Shown here: in pieces, positions 1 through 6,321 of the stretch
Layout of the letters: each line of letters begins with the position of its first letter
Numbering within the stretch: the first letter of the stretch is position 1
Source of the DNA: Campylobacteraceae bacterium UBA1877
GTDB lineage: Bacteria; Campylobacterota; Campylobacteria; Campylobacterales; Campylobacteraceae
NCBI GenBank assembly: GCA_002352945.1
Contig: DDHL01000010.1
Span: forward strand, 28,646 to 43,700
Length of the DNA stretch: 15,055 nucleotides
Reading direction: 5' to 3'
Position numbers and translations under genes: made by a program
The notes under the pieces: generated by a model
What the model was told of the DNA's origin: nothing
The model's input: only the letters and a program-made list of their open reading frames with translations
The model's database searches: none

Positions 1-786
1 CTCCGGGATTTAAATCGGAATCTTGAGCGGCGTGTGCAAGAGGAGCTGGCTAAAAATCGAGAAAAAGAGCGTTTGCTTTACCAGCAGGCACGACTTGCTT
101 CTATGGGTGAGATGATTGGCAATATTGCCCACCAGTGGCGCCAGCCTCTTTCAGAGCTTGGAATTCATCTGTATAAGCTAAAAAAGTTTTATAAGATTCG
201 ACAAAAAGAGTCTTTTGATGAAACTTATGAGGATGCTAAGCGCGTTATTAAAAAGATGTCTCAAACCATAGATGATTTTAGAAATTTTTTCAATGCCCAA
301 AAACCTAAAGAGACCTTTTTGGTTAGTGATGTTATTGATGATACTTTAACCATGTTAAAAGGAACCCTCAAAAATGAGCAAATAACTGTTAGAGTTACTG
401 CAGAAGAGAAGGTTTCAATTTATGGATACAAAAGTGAGCTTACACAAGTTTTAATCAATCTAATAACTAATGCAAAAGATGCCTTTGTGGAAAAGGGGTG
501 CAAAGATCGATATATTGATATTAATGCTGCAAAATTTGACGGACAAACTATATCTATTACTGTTCGAGATAATGCAGGCGGAATTGATGAAGAGATTTTA
601 GAAAAGATATTTGAACCCTATTTTACCACTAAGCAGCCAAGTCTTGGAACTGGTTTGGGGCTATATATGAGTAAGATGATTATTGAAAATAGCATGCATG
701 GATCAATTGAAGTTTTTAATGCAGGTAGCGGGGCTTGTTTTGATATAAAAGTTCCGATAGAATTGAAAGAAGAAAAAAGGGAATAA
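1..786 (+). CDS. Sensor histidine kinase, 3' part (5' end outside the window)
   Basis: Autophosphorylating sensor kinase of a two-component system. The reading frame is open from the first base, so the N-terminal sensor region is missing. A GTG at 34 is an internal valine within a charged coiled-coil-like stretch (residues resembling LNRNLERRVQEELAKNRE), not a start. Visible motifs in order: H-box IAHQWRQPL with the phospho-accepting His codon at 130-132, N-box LINLITNAKDAF, G1 box DNAGGI, F-box IFEPYFTTK and G2 box GTGLGLYMSKMI. All catalytic motifs look intact. The HQWRQPL form is frequent in Campylobacterota kinases. The stop is only 2 bases before the response regulator start, so the two are cognate partners. 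The ligand sensed cannot be deduced. From memory it corresponds in position to C. jejuni Cj1492c. Confidence 0.93.
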   Translation, partial: LRDLNRNLERRVQEELAKNREKERLLYQQARLASMGEMIGNIAHQWRQPLSELGIHLYKLKKFYKIRQKESFDETYEDAKRVIKKMSQTIDDFRNFFNAQKPKETFLVSDVIDDTLTMLKGTLKNEQITVRVTAEEKVSIYGYKSELTQVLINLITNAKDAFVEKGCKDRYIDINAAKFDGQTISITVRDNAGGIDEEILEKIFEPYFTTKQPSLGTGLGLYMSKMIIENSMHGSIEVFNAGSGACFDIKVPIELKEEKRE

Positions 787-788
787 AA

Positions 789-1472
789 ATGGAGTTTGGC
801 GATTTAAAAAACCTTGTTGTTATGTTTGTGGAAGATGAAACTGATATCCGTGAAGCACTCTCAAGCGCTATTGAGGATGAATTTGCAAAACTGATTTTAG
901 CTAGAGATGGTGAAGATGGTGTAAAAAAGTTTAAAAAGTTTAAGCCAGACATAGTTATAACTGATATTTCTATGCCAATTATGGATGGGCTTGAGATGAC
1001 AAAAGCAATTAAGGAGATTTCAAAAGAGACTCCAGTGATTATTTTAAGCGCATTTAGTGAAAAAGAGCGCCTTTTAAAAGCTATTGATGTTGGTGTTGAT
1101 AAATATCTTATTAAACCAATTGATCCAGATGAGCTTATGGATACCTTGCGCCATGTTGCGCAAGAGAAGTTTTCAATTGGAGATATTGTAGAAATTGGAA
1201 ATGGATACCAGTTTGATAAGAACAAACGGGTTTTAATACACAATAACAGCATCATCCCTTTAACAAAAAAGGAGCTTTTATTCATCTCTTTACTTGTAAA
1301 ATATCTTGGAACCTATGTGCTCCATGAAGATATCAAGCGCTCTGTTTGGACAAATAAAAATGTATCAGATGCTGCTATACGTACCTTCATTAAGCGTATT
1401 CGCGAAAAGACTAGCAAAAATTTCATTAAAAATGTTCCTGGGCTAGGATATAAGATAGATACCGATACTTAA
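789..1472 (+). CDS. OmpR/PhoB-family response regulator
   Basis: DNA-binding partner of the upstream kinase, 227 residues, the usual length for the family. The receiver domain covers about residues 8-120, with the acidic pocket at E15/D16, phospho-acceptor D59 in VITDISMP, the conserved Ser in ILSAF (S87) and K109 in YLIKP. The C-terminal half is a winged-helix trans_reg_C domain ending in the typical IRTFIKRIREK recognition-helix region and PGLGYKI wing. It starts 2 bases after the kinase stop, so co-transcription is expected. It lies immediately upstream of ccoN on the same strand, making the oxidase operon a plausible target, but that is inference from position. From memory the equivalent in C. 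jejuni is Cj1491c. No clear intrinsic terminator separates it from the cco promoter region. Confidence 0.95.
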   Translation: MEFGDLKNLVVMFVEDETDIREALSSAIEDEFAKLILARDGEDGVKKFKKFKPDIVITDISMPIMDGLEMTKAIKEISKETPVIILSAFSEKERLLKAIDVGVDKYLIKPIDPDELMDTLRHVAQEKFSIGDIVEIGNGYQFDKNKRVLIHNNSIIPLTKKELLFISLLVKYLGTYVLHEDIKRSVWTNKNVSDAAIRTFIKRIREKTSKNFIKNVPGLGYKIDTDT

Positions 1473-1599
1473 TCCAAAAACCACTAAATCTATTTAACAC
1501 AAATTTAATCTTATTAAGCTTGCTCGTACCTAACTTATTTTATAATCTCGCAATTATGTGATATTTTTGTGACATAAAAATCTTAGCAGGAGGAATTTA
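1473..1599 (+). promoter_or_regulatory. Intergenic regulatory region of the cco operon
   Basis: 127 non-coding bases. A consensus -10 hexamer TATAAT lies at 1541-1546, preceded by TTGCTC at 1520-1525 as a poor -35 with a short 15-base spacer. The expected transcript start is near 1553. Upstream of the -35, TTTAA occurs at 1493 and again at 1504, an 11-base spacing of the kind OmpR-type regulators can use, though such words are common in AT-rich DNA. An inverted repeat lies just downstream of the -10 (separate entry). AGGAGG at 1588-1593 is the ribosome binding site of ccoN, 6 bases from its ATG. I do not see an FNR-type TTGAT-N4-ATCAA box. Confidence 0.6.
1554..1577. promoter_or_regulatory. 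Inverted repeat TTATGT-N12-ACATAA in the ccoN leader
   Basis: Arms TTATGT (1554-1559) and ACATAA (1572-1577) are exact reverse complements. Inside the same element TGTGA occurs twice as a direct repeat with a 6-base gap (1557-1561 and 1568-1572). It lies at about +1 to +25 relative to the predicted start, a typical place for a repressor or roadblock site; a weak leader hairpin is the alternative. The regulator is unknown. Confidence 0.4.
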
Positions 1600-3066
1600 A
1601 TGCAGCCAAGTAATGCATTGAACTACGACTATACGGTTGCAAAATGGTTCATGTATGCTTCCATTCTATTTGGAATCATCGGGATGGCAATCGGTGTGGT
1701 AATTGCCTATCAAATGGCATTTCCCGAGCTAAACTATCTTGCGGGTGAGTATGGTACGTTTAGCAGACTCCGACCCCTCCATACCAATGGAACTATTTTT
1801 GGGTTCATGTTAAGTGGTATTTTTGCCACATGGTACTATGTTGGACAGCGGGTTCTTAAAGTCTCCATGGCAGAATCTCCCTTTTTAATGTTTGTTGGGA
1901 AGTTGCAATTTTGGCTATACATGCTTGTAATGTTAGCTGCAGTTGTTTCGCTCTTTATGGGATATTCTACATCAAAAGAGTATGCAGAGCTTGAATGGCC
2001 AATCGATATTGGTGTTGTGCTAGTTTGGGTTTTGTGGGGTGTTAGCATCTTTGGGCTTATTGGAATTCGTCGAGAAAAGACTCTTTATATTTCACTTTGG
2101 TACTACATTGCAACATTTTTAGGAATTGCAATGCTTTATCTGTTTAACAATATGTCAGTTCCAACATACTTCATCTCAGGTATGGGAAATTTTTTCCATT
2201 CTGTTTCAATGTATGCAGGAACTAATGATGCATTAGTTCAGTGGTGGTATGGCCACAATGCTGTTGCTTTTGTATTTACTGTTGGTATTATTGCTCAAAT
2301 TTACTACTTCCTTCCAAAAGAGTCAGGACAGCCAATCTATTCTTATAAATTATCTTTATTGTCGTTTTGGGGATTGATGTTTGTATACCTTTGGGCAGGT
2401 GGACACCACTTAATCTACTCAACAGTTCCAGACTGGATGCAAACAATGGGTTCGGTTTTCTCAATAGTGCTCATTTTGCCTTCATGGGGTAGTGCAATTA
2501 ATATGCTTTTAACTATGAAGGGTGAGTGGGGACAGTTAAAATCTAATCCTTTGGTTAAATTTATGGTTCTAGCTTCAACATTTTATATGTTTAGTACAAT
2601 TGAGGGGCCAATTCAATCGATAAAATCTGTAAACGCGCTTGCTCACTTTACCGATTGGGTTCCTGGCCACGTCCATGATGGTACATTAGGATGGGTAGGC
2701 TTTATGACTATGGCTGCAATGTTCCACATGACACCACGAATCTTCAAAAAAGAGTTGTATAGCAAAAAGTTGATGGAGATGCAATTTTGGATTCAAACCA
2801 CAGGTATTGTGCTTTACTTCTCAAGTATGTGGATTGCGGGTATTACACAAGGTATGATGTGGCGTGCAACTGACCAATTTGGTAACCTAGCATACTCTTT
2901 TATCGATACAGTTACAGTATTGATTCCATACTACATCATTAGAGCTACTGGTGGATTGTTGTACCTTATTGGTTTCTTTATGTTTGTGTACAATATTTAT
3001 AAAACCGTGACTGCTAGCAAAGCACTTGAGAAAGAACCTCAAAATGCTTCGCCAATGGCAGCGTAA
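1600..3066 (+). CDS. ccoN: cbb3-type cytochrome c oxidase subunit I (CcoN)
   Basis: Catalytic subunit of the high-affinity C-type haem-copper oxidase in the inner membrane; it reduces oxygen to water at the haem b3-CuB centre and conserves energy as proton-motive force. 488 residues with about twelve hydrophobic spans, the usual size. Visible ligands, by family alignment: H61 (RPLHTN) and H359 for low-spin haem b, H357 (in PGHVHDG) for haem b3, and H219 (WWYGHN), H269 and H270 (AGGHH) for CuB. Y263 sits 44 residues after H219, matching the spacing of the His-Tyr cross-link known in cbb3 enzymes. All key residues are present. Start ATG with AGGAGG 6 bases upstream. First gene of the operon; presence implies microaerobic respiration. 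Confidence 0.98.
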   Translation: MQPSNALNYDYTVAKWFMYASILFGIIGMAIGVVIAYQMAFPELNYLAGEYGTFSRLRPLHTNGTIFGFMLSGIFATWYYVGQRVLKVSMAESPFLMFVGKLQFWLYMLVMLAAVVSLFMGYSTSKEYAELEWPIDIGVVLVWVLWGVSIFGLIGIRREKTLYISLWYYIATFLGIAMLYLFNNMSVPTYFISGMGNFFHSVSMYAGTNDALVQWWYGHNAVAFVFTVGIIAQIYYFLPKESGQPIYSYKLSLLSFWGLMFVYLWAGGHHLIYSTVPDWMQTMGSVFSIVLILPSWGSAINMLLTMKGEWGQLKSNPLVKFMVLASTFYMFSTIEGPIQSIKSVNALAHFTDWVPGHVHDGTLGWVGFMTMAAMFHMTPRIFKKELYSKKLMEMQFWIQTTGIVLYFSSMWIAGITQGMMWRATDQFGNLAYSFIDTVTVLIPYYIIRATGGLLYLIGFFMFVYNIYKTVTASKALEKEPQNASPMAA

Positions 3067-3080
3067 AAGGAGGATGGATA

Positions 3081-3746
3081 ATGTTTAGCTGGTTAGAGAA
3101 AAACCCTTTCTTTTTCGCCGTTGCAGTATTTATTGTTATTGCCTATGCTGGTGTGGTAGAGATTCTTCCTCACTTTGCTGAGCAAGCACGTCCTGTTGAG
3201 GGAAGAAAACCTTATACAGTTTTACAATTGGCCGGTCGTCATGTTTATATCAAAGAGAGCTGTAATGCCTGCCATTCACAACTTATCCGACCATTTAAGT
3301 CTGAAACAGACCGCTATGGTATGTACTCACTAAGTGGAGAGTACGCATATGATCGTCCATTTTTATGGGGATCAAAAAGAACAGGTCCAGATTTGATGCG
3401 GGTTGGAAACTACCGTACAACTGACTGGCATGAAAACCATATGTGGGACCCAAAATCTGTTGTTCCAAAATCAATCATGCCTGCGTATAAGCATATGTTT
3501 GAAAAGAATGCAGACTTAGAGACAGCTTATGCTGAAGCATATACAGTTAAAAAAGTTTTTAATGTTCCTTATGACACTGAGGGCATGCCTTCACTTGGTA
3601 CATGGGAAGAGGCCAAAAAATCTATTATGGCTGAGGCTAAAGTTATTGTTGACAATATGAAAAACCAAGATGTCAAAGACGCATTTGCTAGGGGCGAAGT
3701 GCGAGAGATTGTCGCAATTATTGCGTACATGAATAGCTTAAAATAA
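3081..3746 (+). CDS. ccoO: cbb3-type cytochrome c oxidase subunit II, monohaem cytochrome c (CcoO)
   Basis: Membrane-anchored monohaem cytochrome c that passes electrons to CcoN. 221 residues. One N-terminal membrane anchor spans about residues 10-30, then a periplasmic cytochrome domain with the haem attachment motif CNACH at 61-65; M133 in SIMPAY is the likely distal haem ligand. The downstream aromatic-rich section (SGEYAYDRPFLWGSKRTGPDL) is typical of CcoO. Start ATG follows the ccoN stop by 14 bases, with AAGGAGG 7 bases ahead, so translation is strong and the gene is in the same operon. Nothing is missing or unusual. Confidence 0.97.
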   Translation: MFSWLEKNPFFFAVAVFIVIAYAGVVEILPHFAEQARPVEGRKPYTVLQLAGRHVYIKESCNACHSQLIRPFKSETDRYGMYSLSGEYAYDRPFLWGSKRTGPDLMRVGNYRTTDWHENHMWDPKSVVPKSIMPAYKHMFEKNADLETAYAEAYTVKKVFNVPYDTEGMPSLGTWEEAKKSIMAEAKVIVDNMKNQDVKDAFARGEVREIVAIIAYMNSLK

Positions 3747-3756
3747 GGTGTTTGAC

Positions 3757-3987
3757 GTGGAAATGGAAACAATTAGGCAGTTGCAAGCATATGGATATTT
3801 CTTTTTTACAGCCTTTTTAGCAATTGTGCTTTATGGCTATATTTTTCACCTGTATCGTTCAGAAAAGATTGGACGAAGAAATTATGAAAAGTATGCAGAT
3901 ATTGCCCTAAATGATGAGATTACAGATACTCCTGTAGAGTCCATTTCTACGACTACACAAAGTGCCAATAACAAAGAGGAGCAATAA
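3757..3987 (+). CDS. ccoQ: cbb3 oxidase small subunit CcoQ
   Basis: Small single-span protein between ccoO and ccoP, in the usual CcoQ position; in other bacteria CcoQ stabilises the oxidase complex. From the GTG at 3757 the product has 76 residues: a short N-terminus, a hydrophobic span (about residues 10-27), then the basic RSEKIGRRNYEKYAD segment and an acidic, Ser/Thr-rich tail. An in-frame GTG at 3748 would add three residues, but it lies next to the ccoO stop and has no ribosome binding site; AAGG at 3745-3748 is 8 bases from the GTG at 3757, so I prefer that start. An ATG at 3763 is also possible. Identification rests mainly on context and topology because CcoQ is poorly conserved. Confidence 0.88.
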   Translation: MEMETIRQLQAYGYFFFTAFLAIVLYGYIFHLYRSEKIGRRNYEKYADIALNDEITDTPVESISTTTQSANNKEEQ

Positions 3988-3989
3988 AA

Positions 3990-4844
3990 ATGGAATGGTT
4001 TAATTTAAGCGACAACGTTAATCTCTTGGCGTTGATCGGAGCAGCAGCAATTATTCTAATCACGTTATTTACTGCTGGAAAATATTTTAAGCAGATGCGT
4101 GATGATAAGAGCGAAGGGGAGTTGCTAGAGCACAATTGGGATGGAATTGGCGAGTATAAAAATCCACTCCCAATGGGCTGGGCTGTTATGTTTTTACTTA
4201 CAATTATTTGGGCAATATGGTATTATTTATGGGGATATCCTCTCAATGCGTATTCTCAAATTGGAGAGTACAATGAAGAGGTTGCAAGCTATAATGCTAA
4301 ATTTGAAAATAAATGGGCCAACCCTGACCACGCTACTTTAATGGGTATGGGCGAGGGTGTATTTTTGGTTCAATGTGCCCAGTGTCACGGTATTTTAGGT
4401 GATGGCATGGCGGGCAAAGCAGCCGATCTTTCTGCTTGGGGAAATGAGAAGGCAATTGTAGATGTTATCTTAAATGGTTCAAAAGGATTGGGTTACCCAT
4501 TAGGAGAGATGCCTGCTGGATTGCTTGATGAAGATAGTGCTAAAGCGGTAGCTGCTTACATGGTTCAAGAGGTTTCAAAAACTCAAAAAGCATCTGATCC
4601 ATCTTTAGTTGCGATGGGTGAAGCGCTTTGGGCAACATGTGCAGCATGCCACGGTGAAGATGGCAAAGGCATGATGGGGCAATCCCCTGATTTATCATCT
4701 TATGGAAAACCTGCATTTGTTGTAGATGTTTTAAATCGTGGTAAATTGGGTCATATAGGCAATATGCCTGCTTTTAACGATGGACGTTTGACCACCGTGC
4801 AAAAAGAGGCTGTTGGCACATATATTCTTTCCCTGTCAAAATAA
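3990..4844 (+). CDS. ccoP: cbb3-type cytochrome c oxidase subunit III, dihaem cytochrome c (CcoP)
   Basis: Dihaem cytochrome c that accepts electrons from soluble cytochrome c or the bc1 complex and feeds CcoO. 284 residues. Two N-terminal hydrophobic segments (about 11-30 and 62-82) flank the conserved HNWDGIGEYKNPLPMGW motif, the CcoP N-terminal domain. Two cytochrome c domains follow, with haem motifs CAQCH at 129-133 and CAACH at 217-221 and probable axial methionines M174 (EMPAG) and M259 (NMPAF). The two-span N-terminus is the longer CcoP form. It starts 2 bases after the ccoQ stop, with GAGGAG at 3976-3981. Complete and ordinary. Confidence 0.97.
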   Translation: MEWFNLSDNVNLLALIGAAAIILITLFTAGKYFKQMRDDKSEGELLEHNWDGIGEYKNPLPMGWAVMFLLTIIWAIWYYLWGYPLNAYSQIGEYNEEVASYNAKFENKWANPDHATLMGMGEGVFLVQCAQCHGILGDGMAGKAADLSAWGNEKAIVDVILNGSKGLGYPLGEMPAGLLDEDSAKAVAAYMVQEVSKTQKASDPSLVAMGEALWATCAACHGEDGKGMMGQSPDLSSYGKPAFVVDVLNRGKLGHIGNMPAFNDGRLTTVQKEAVGTYILSLSK

Positions 4845-4853
4845 GGAGTTATG

Positions 4854-5066
4854 ATGGAAAATACAAATAGACATATCTTCTCACTGCATGGCATTACAGG
4901 TATGCTTATTGCAACTTTATTGCTCATTAGCATCTTAGTTGGATTGACATGGTGGGGAATTATCGCACAGCAATCGGTAGCCGATAAGCCGTATAAAATT
5001 GAAAACCCTGAGCAAATTCAAAAAATTAGCAAGGGCAATGCAGCTCTTAAAACGGTTAAGGAGTGA
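4854..5066 (+). CDS. DUF4006-like small membrane protein of the cco operon
   Basis: About 70-residue protein with one strong hydrophobic span (roughly residues 14-37, including LVGLTWWGII) after a short N-terminus containing HIFSLHGITGM, and a hydrophilic C-terminal tail. I recognise it as like the DUF4006 family of small Campylobacterota proteins that follow ccoP; this is from memory, not a search. Two adjacent ATGs at 4851 and 4854 are in frame; AAGGAG at 4843-4848 is 2 bases from the first and 5 from the second, so 4854 is preferred. It begins 9 bases after ccoP and shares the operon. Role unknown: a supernumerary subunit or assembly factor of the oxidase is a reasonable inference. Confidence 0.85.
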   Translation: MENTNRHIFSLHGITGMLIATLLLISILVGLTWWGIIAQQSVADKPYKIENPEQIQKISKGNAALKTVKE

Positions 5067-5069
5067 GTC

Positions 5070-5171
5070 ATGGCTGATCATATGGATAAAATCATCACCG
5101 TTGGTCTAATTATAACTGCAGTCATTTGTGCATGGGCTGTTTTAACATCAAATAATCTATTTATTGGATGA
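5070..5171 (+). CDS. 33-residue single-span membrane protein
   Basis: Short gene that ordinary length cut-offs would miss. ATG at 5070, stop TGA at 5169-5171, 33 residues: a hydrophilic start (MADHMDK), one hydrophobic span at about residues 8-27 (containing VGLIITAVICAWAVL) and a short SNNLFIG end. Support: AAGGAG at 5058-5063 lies 6 bases before the ATG; it fills exactly the space between the DUF4006-like stop (5066) and the next gene; and its TGA overlaps the next ATG as ATGA, implying translational coupling. I do not recognise the family. By size and position it recalls tiny oxidase subunits such as CcoM of Pseudomonas stutzeri or the CcoS type, but I see no sequence match to either. Confidence 0.8.
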   Translation: MADHMDKIITVGLIITAVICAWAVLTSNNLFIG

Positions 5172-5785
5172 GTAATTTAAAATATTGGAGTAATCGCCTT
5201 TTGGCGGTTGCTCTATTTTTTTTAACCCTATCTTCTGCCCTTGCTAATACTGTTTTAATTAATGAAGATATTGTTGGCAAATTGGCAATCCAAAAGATTT
5301 CACTTCTTGGTAGAGAACTTCGCGATAAAACAGGAGTAAATCTCTATTTGATGGCTGTTGAAGATTTGGATGGTAAAACGATGGATCAATTTATCAAAGA
5401 GAATAAATTTGAGATTCAAAATCCATACGCCATCCTTTTTCTTGCAAAAAATGACCATCAGGTAAATATCATCACAAGTGATAATGTAGATTCGATGTTT
5501 GACAAAGATAAAACCCTAAGTCCATACCCATGGTCTGGGACTATATTGCCGTTATTGGCAATTAAAAAAGATAATGCAGATAAGTATACTGCTGCAATGC
5601 TCAATGGTTATGCTGATATTGCGGAACAGATTGCAAACTATCATCATGTTACCTTAGAGCAGGCAATTGGCAATGCAAATAAGTCTACAATTGGCATCAT
5701 AAGGCTCATTTTTTATGGCATTATTGCATATGTTGGATTAAAATTAATATACCGGAGGATAAAAAGCCGTGGAAGCAAAGCTTAA
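5168..5785 (+). CDS. TPM-domain-like periplasmic protein with C-terminal membrane anchor
   Basis: 205 residues. A signal peptide covers about residues 1-26 (cleavage probably after SALA), then a domain of about 120 residues resembling the TPM fold: a helix with ISLLGRELRDKTGVNLYLMAV, then DLDGKTMDQFIKE, NPYAILFLAKNDHQVNIITSD and a terminal helix. A second hydrophobic span (about 175-195) and a basic tail (RRIKSRGSKA) end the protein, so the domain should sit in the periplasm anchored at its C-terminus. TPM domains elsewhere are linked to photosystem II repair and membrane-protein quality control; a role in oxidase maturation here is inference. ATGA overlap with the preceding 33-residue gene; the last 17 bases overlap the FixH-like gene. 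Confidence 0.75.
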   Translation: MSNLKYWSNRLLAVALFFLTLSSALANTVLINEDIVGKLAIQKISLLGRELRDKTGVNLYLMAVEDLDGKTMDQFIKENKFEIQNPYAILFLAKNDHQVNIITSDNVDSMFDKDKTLSPYPWSGTILPLLAIKKDNADKYTAAMLNGYADIAEQIANYHHVTLEQAIGNANKSTIGIIRLIFYGIIAYVGLKLIYRRIKSRGSKA

Positions 5786-6281
5786 TAAAAAAGACTCACT
5801 AAATGCTTGGCCATATGCAATTGTAGCCGGGATAATTCTTATCATCATCGCTTGTGCCTATACGATAAAGATAGCTCTTGATAATCCAGTTGAACTAGAT
5901 AGCGGATTTTACTTGAGTAAATACCAGGATGTAGATTATAAAATCAATGAGCTCTTATCAAAACAGAAAATTTTTGATGCAGCATATCAAGTTGATTTTG
6001 GCATTAAAAAGATTGTTATGAAAAAACCAACAACGATTCCAATTGCTATTATTGATAAAACAAGCAATCAACCGGTAGATTTAGCTTCAATTCGCCTACT
6101 TGTAACAAGACCAGATACTAATGCGTACAATATTGAACTATCACCAACTTCTATTAAAGATGGATACTACCTTTTTGGTCCAATTACTGTTGAACTTCCC
6201 GGACGATGGCAGCTGCTTGCTAAAATAGGCATTGAAGATAAAGAGGGTTTTATTAAGCGCGAAATCTATGCAACTCCGTAA
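5769..6281 (+). CDS. FixH/CcoH-like cbb3 oxidase assembly protein
   Basis: 170 residues: a short cytoplasmic N-terminus, one membrane span at about residues 14-34 (YAIVAGIILIIIACAYTIKI), then a periplasmic beta-rich domain ending with PGRWQLLAKIGIEDKEGFIKREI. The single N-terminal anchor and the terminal G-x-W strand fit the FixH family; CcoH of other bacteria is required for cbb3 assembly and contacts CcoN. Start GTG at 5769 with GGAGG at 5754-5758; it overlaps the upstream gene by 17 bases, so the two are probably translationally linked. Last gene of the cco block. CcoG, CcoI and CcoS, the other usual maturation factors, are not in this window. I left the symbol empty because the family is divergent. 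Confidence 0.75.
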   Translation: MEAKLNKKDSLNAWPYAIVAGIILIIIACAYTIKIALDNPVELDSGFYLSKYQDVDYKINELLSKQKIFDAAYQVDFGIKKIVMKKPTTIPIAIIDKTSNQPVDLASIRLLVTRPDTNAYNIELSPTSIKDGYYLFGPITVELPGRWQLLAKIGIEDKEGFIKREIYATP

Positions 6282-6289
6282 GATTTTGA

Positions 6290-6315
6290 TACAATGATTC
6301 CCAAAATATTTTGGG
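6290..6315 (+). promoter_or_regulatory. Possible addB promoter (-10 TACAAT) and 16-base palindrome
   Basis: In the 40-base gap before addB, TACAAT at 6290-6295 could be a -10 element, with no convincing -35. CCCAAAATATTTTGGG at 6300-6315 is a perfect palindrome whose right arm runs into the G-rich Shine-Dalgarno stretch (GGGGG 6313-6317) 4 bases before the addB ATG. Folded in RNA it could hide the ribosome binding site; it has no following T-tract, so it is not a clear terminator of the cco operon. Confidence 0.35.
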
Positions 6316-6321
6316 GGCTCA

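Noticed and set aside
34..786. Sensor kinase starting at the GTG at 34
   Set aside because: The frame is open back to base 1 with continuous coiled-coil-like protein, so the GTG is internal and the gene is truncated by the window edge.
716..1285. 189-residue reverse-strand ORF across the response regulator
   Set aside because: Antisense to a clearly conserved receiver domain; low-complexity Ser/Ile-rich translation with no recognisable domain.
1540..1580. FNR box ahead of ccoN
   Set aside because: No TTGAT-N4-ATCAA pattern; the TGTGA words here form a direct repeat and not the inverted CRP/FNR arrangement.
4141..4341. 66-residue + strand ORF inside ccoP
   Set aside because: A different frame of a well-conserved cytochrome gene with no credible ribosome binding site or domain.
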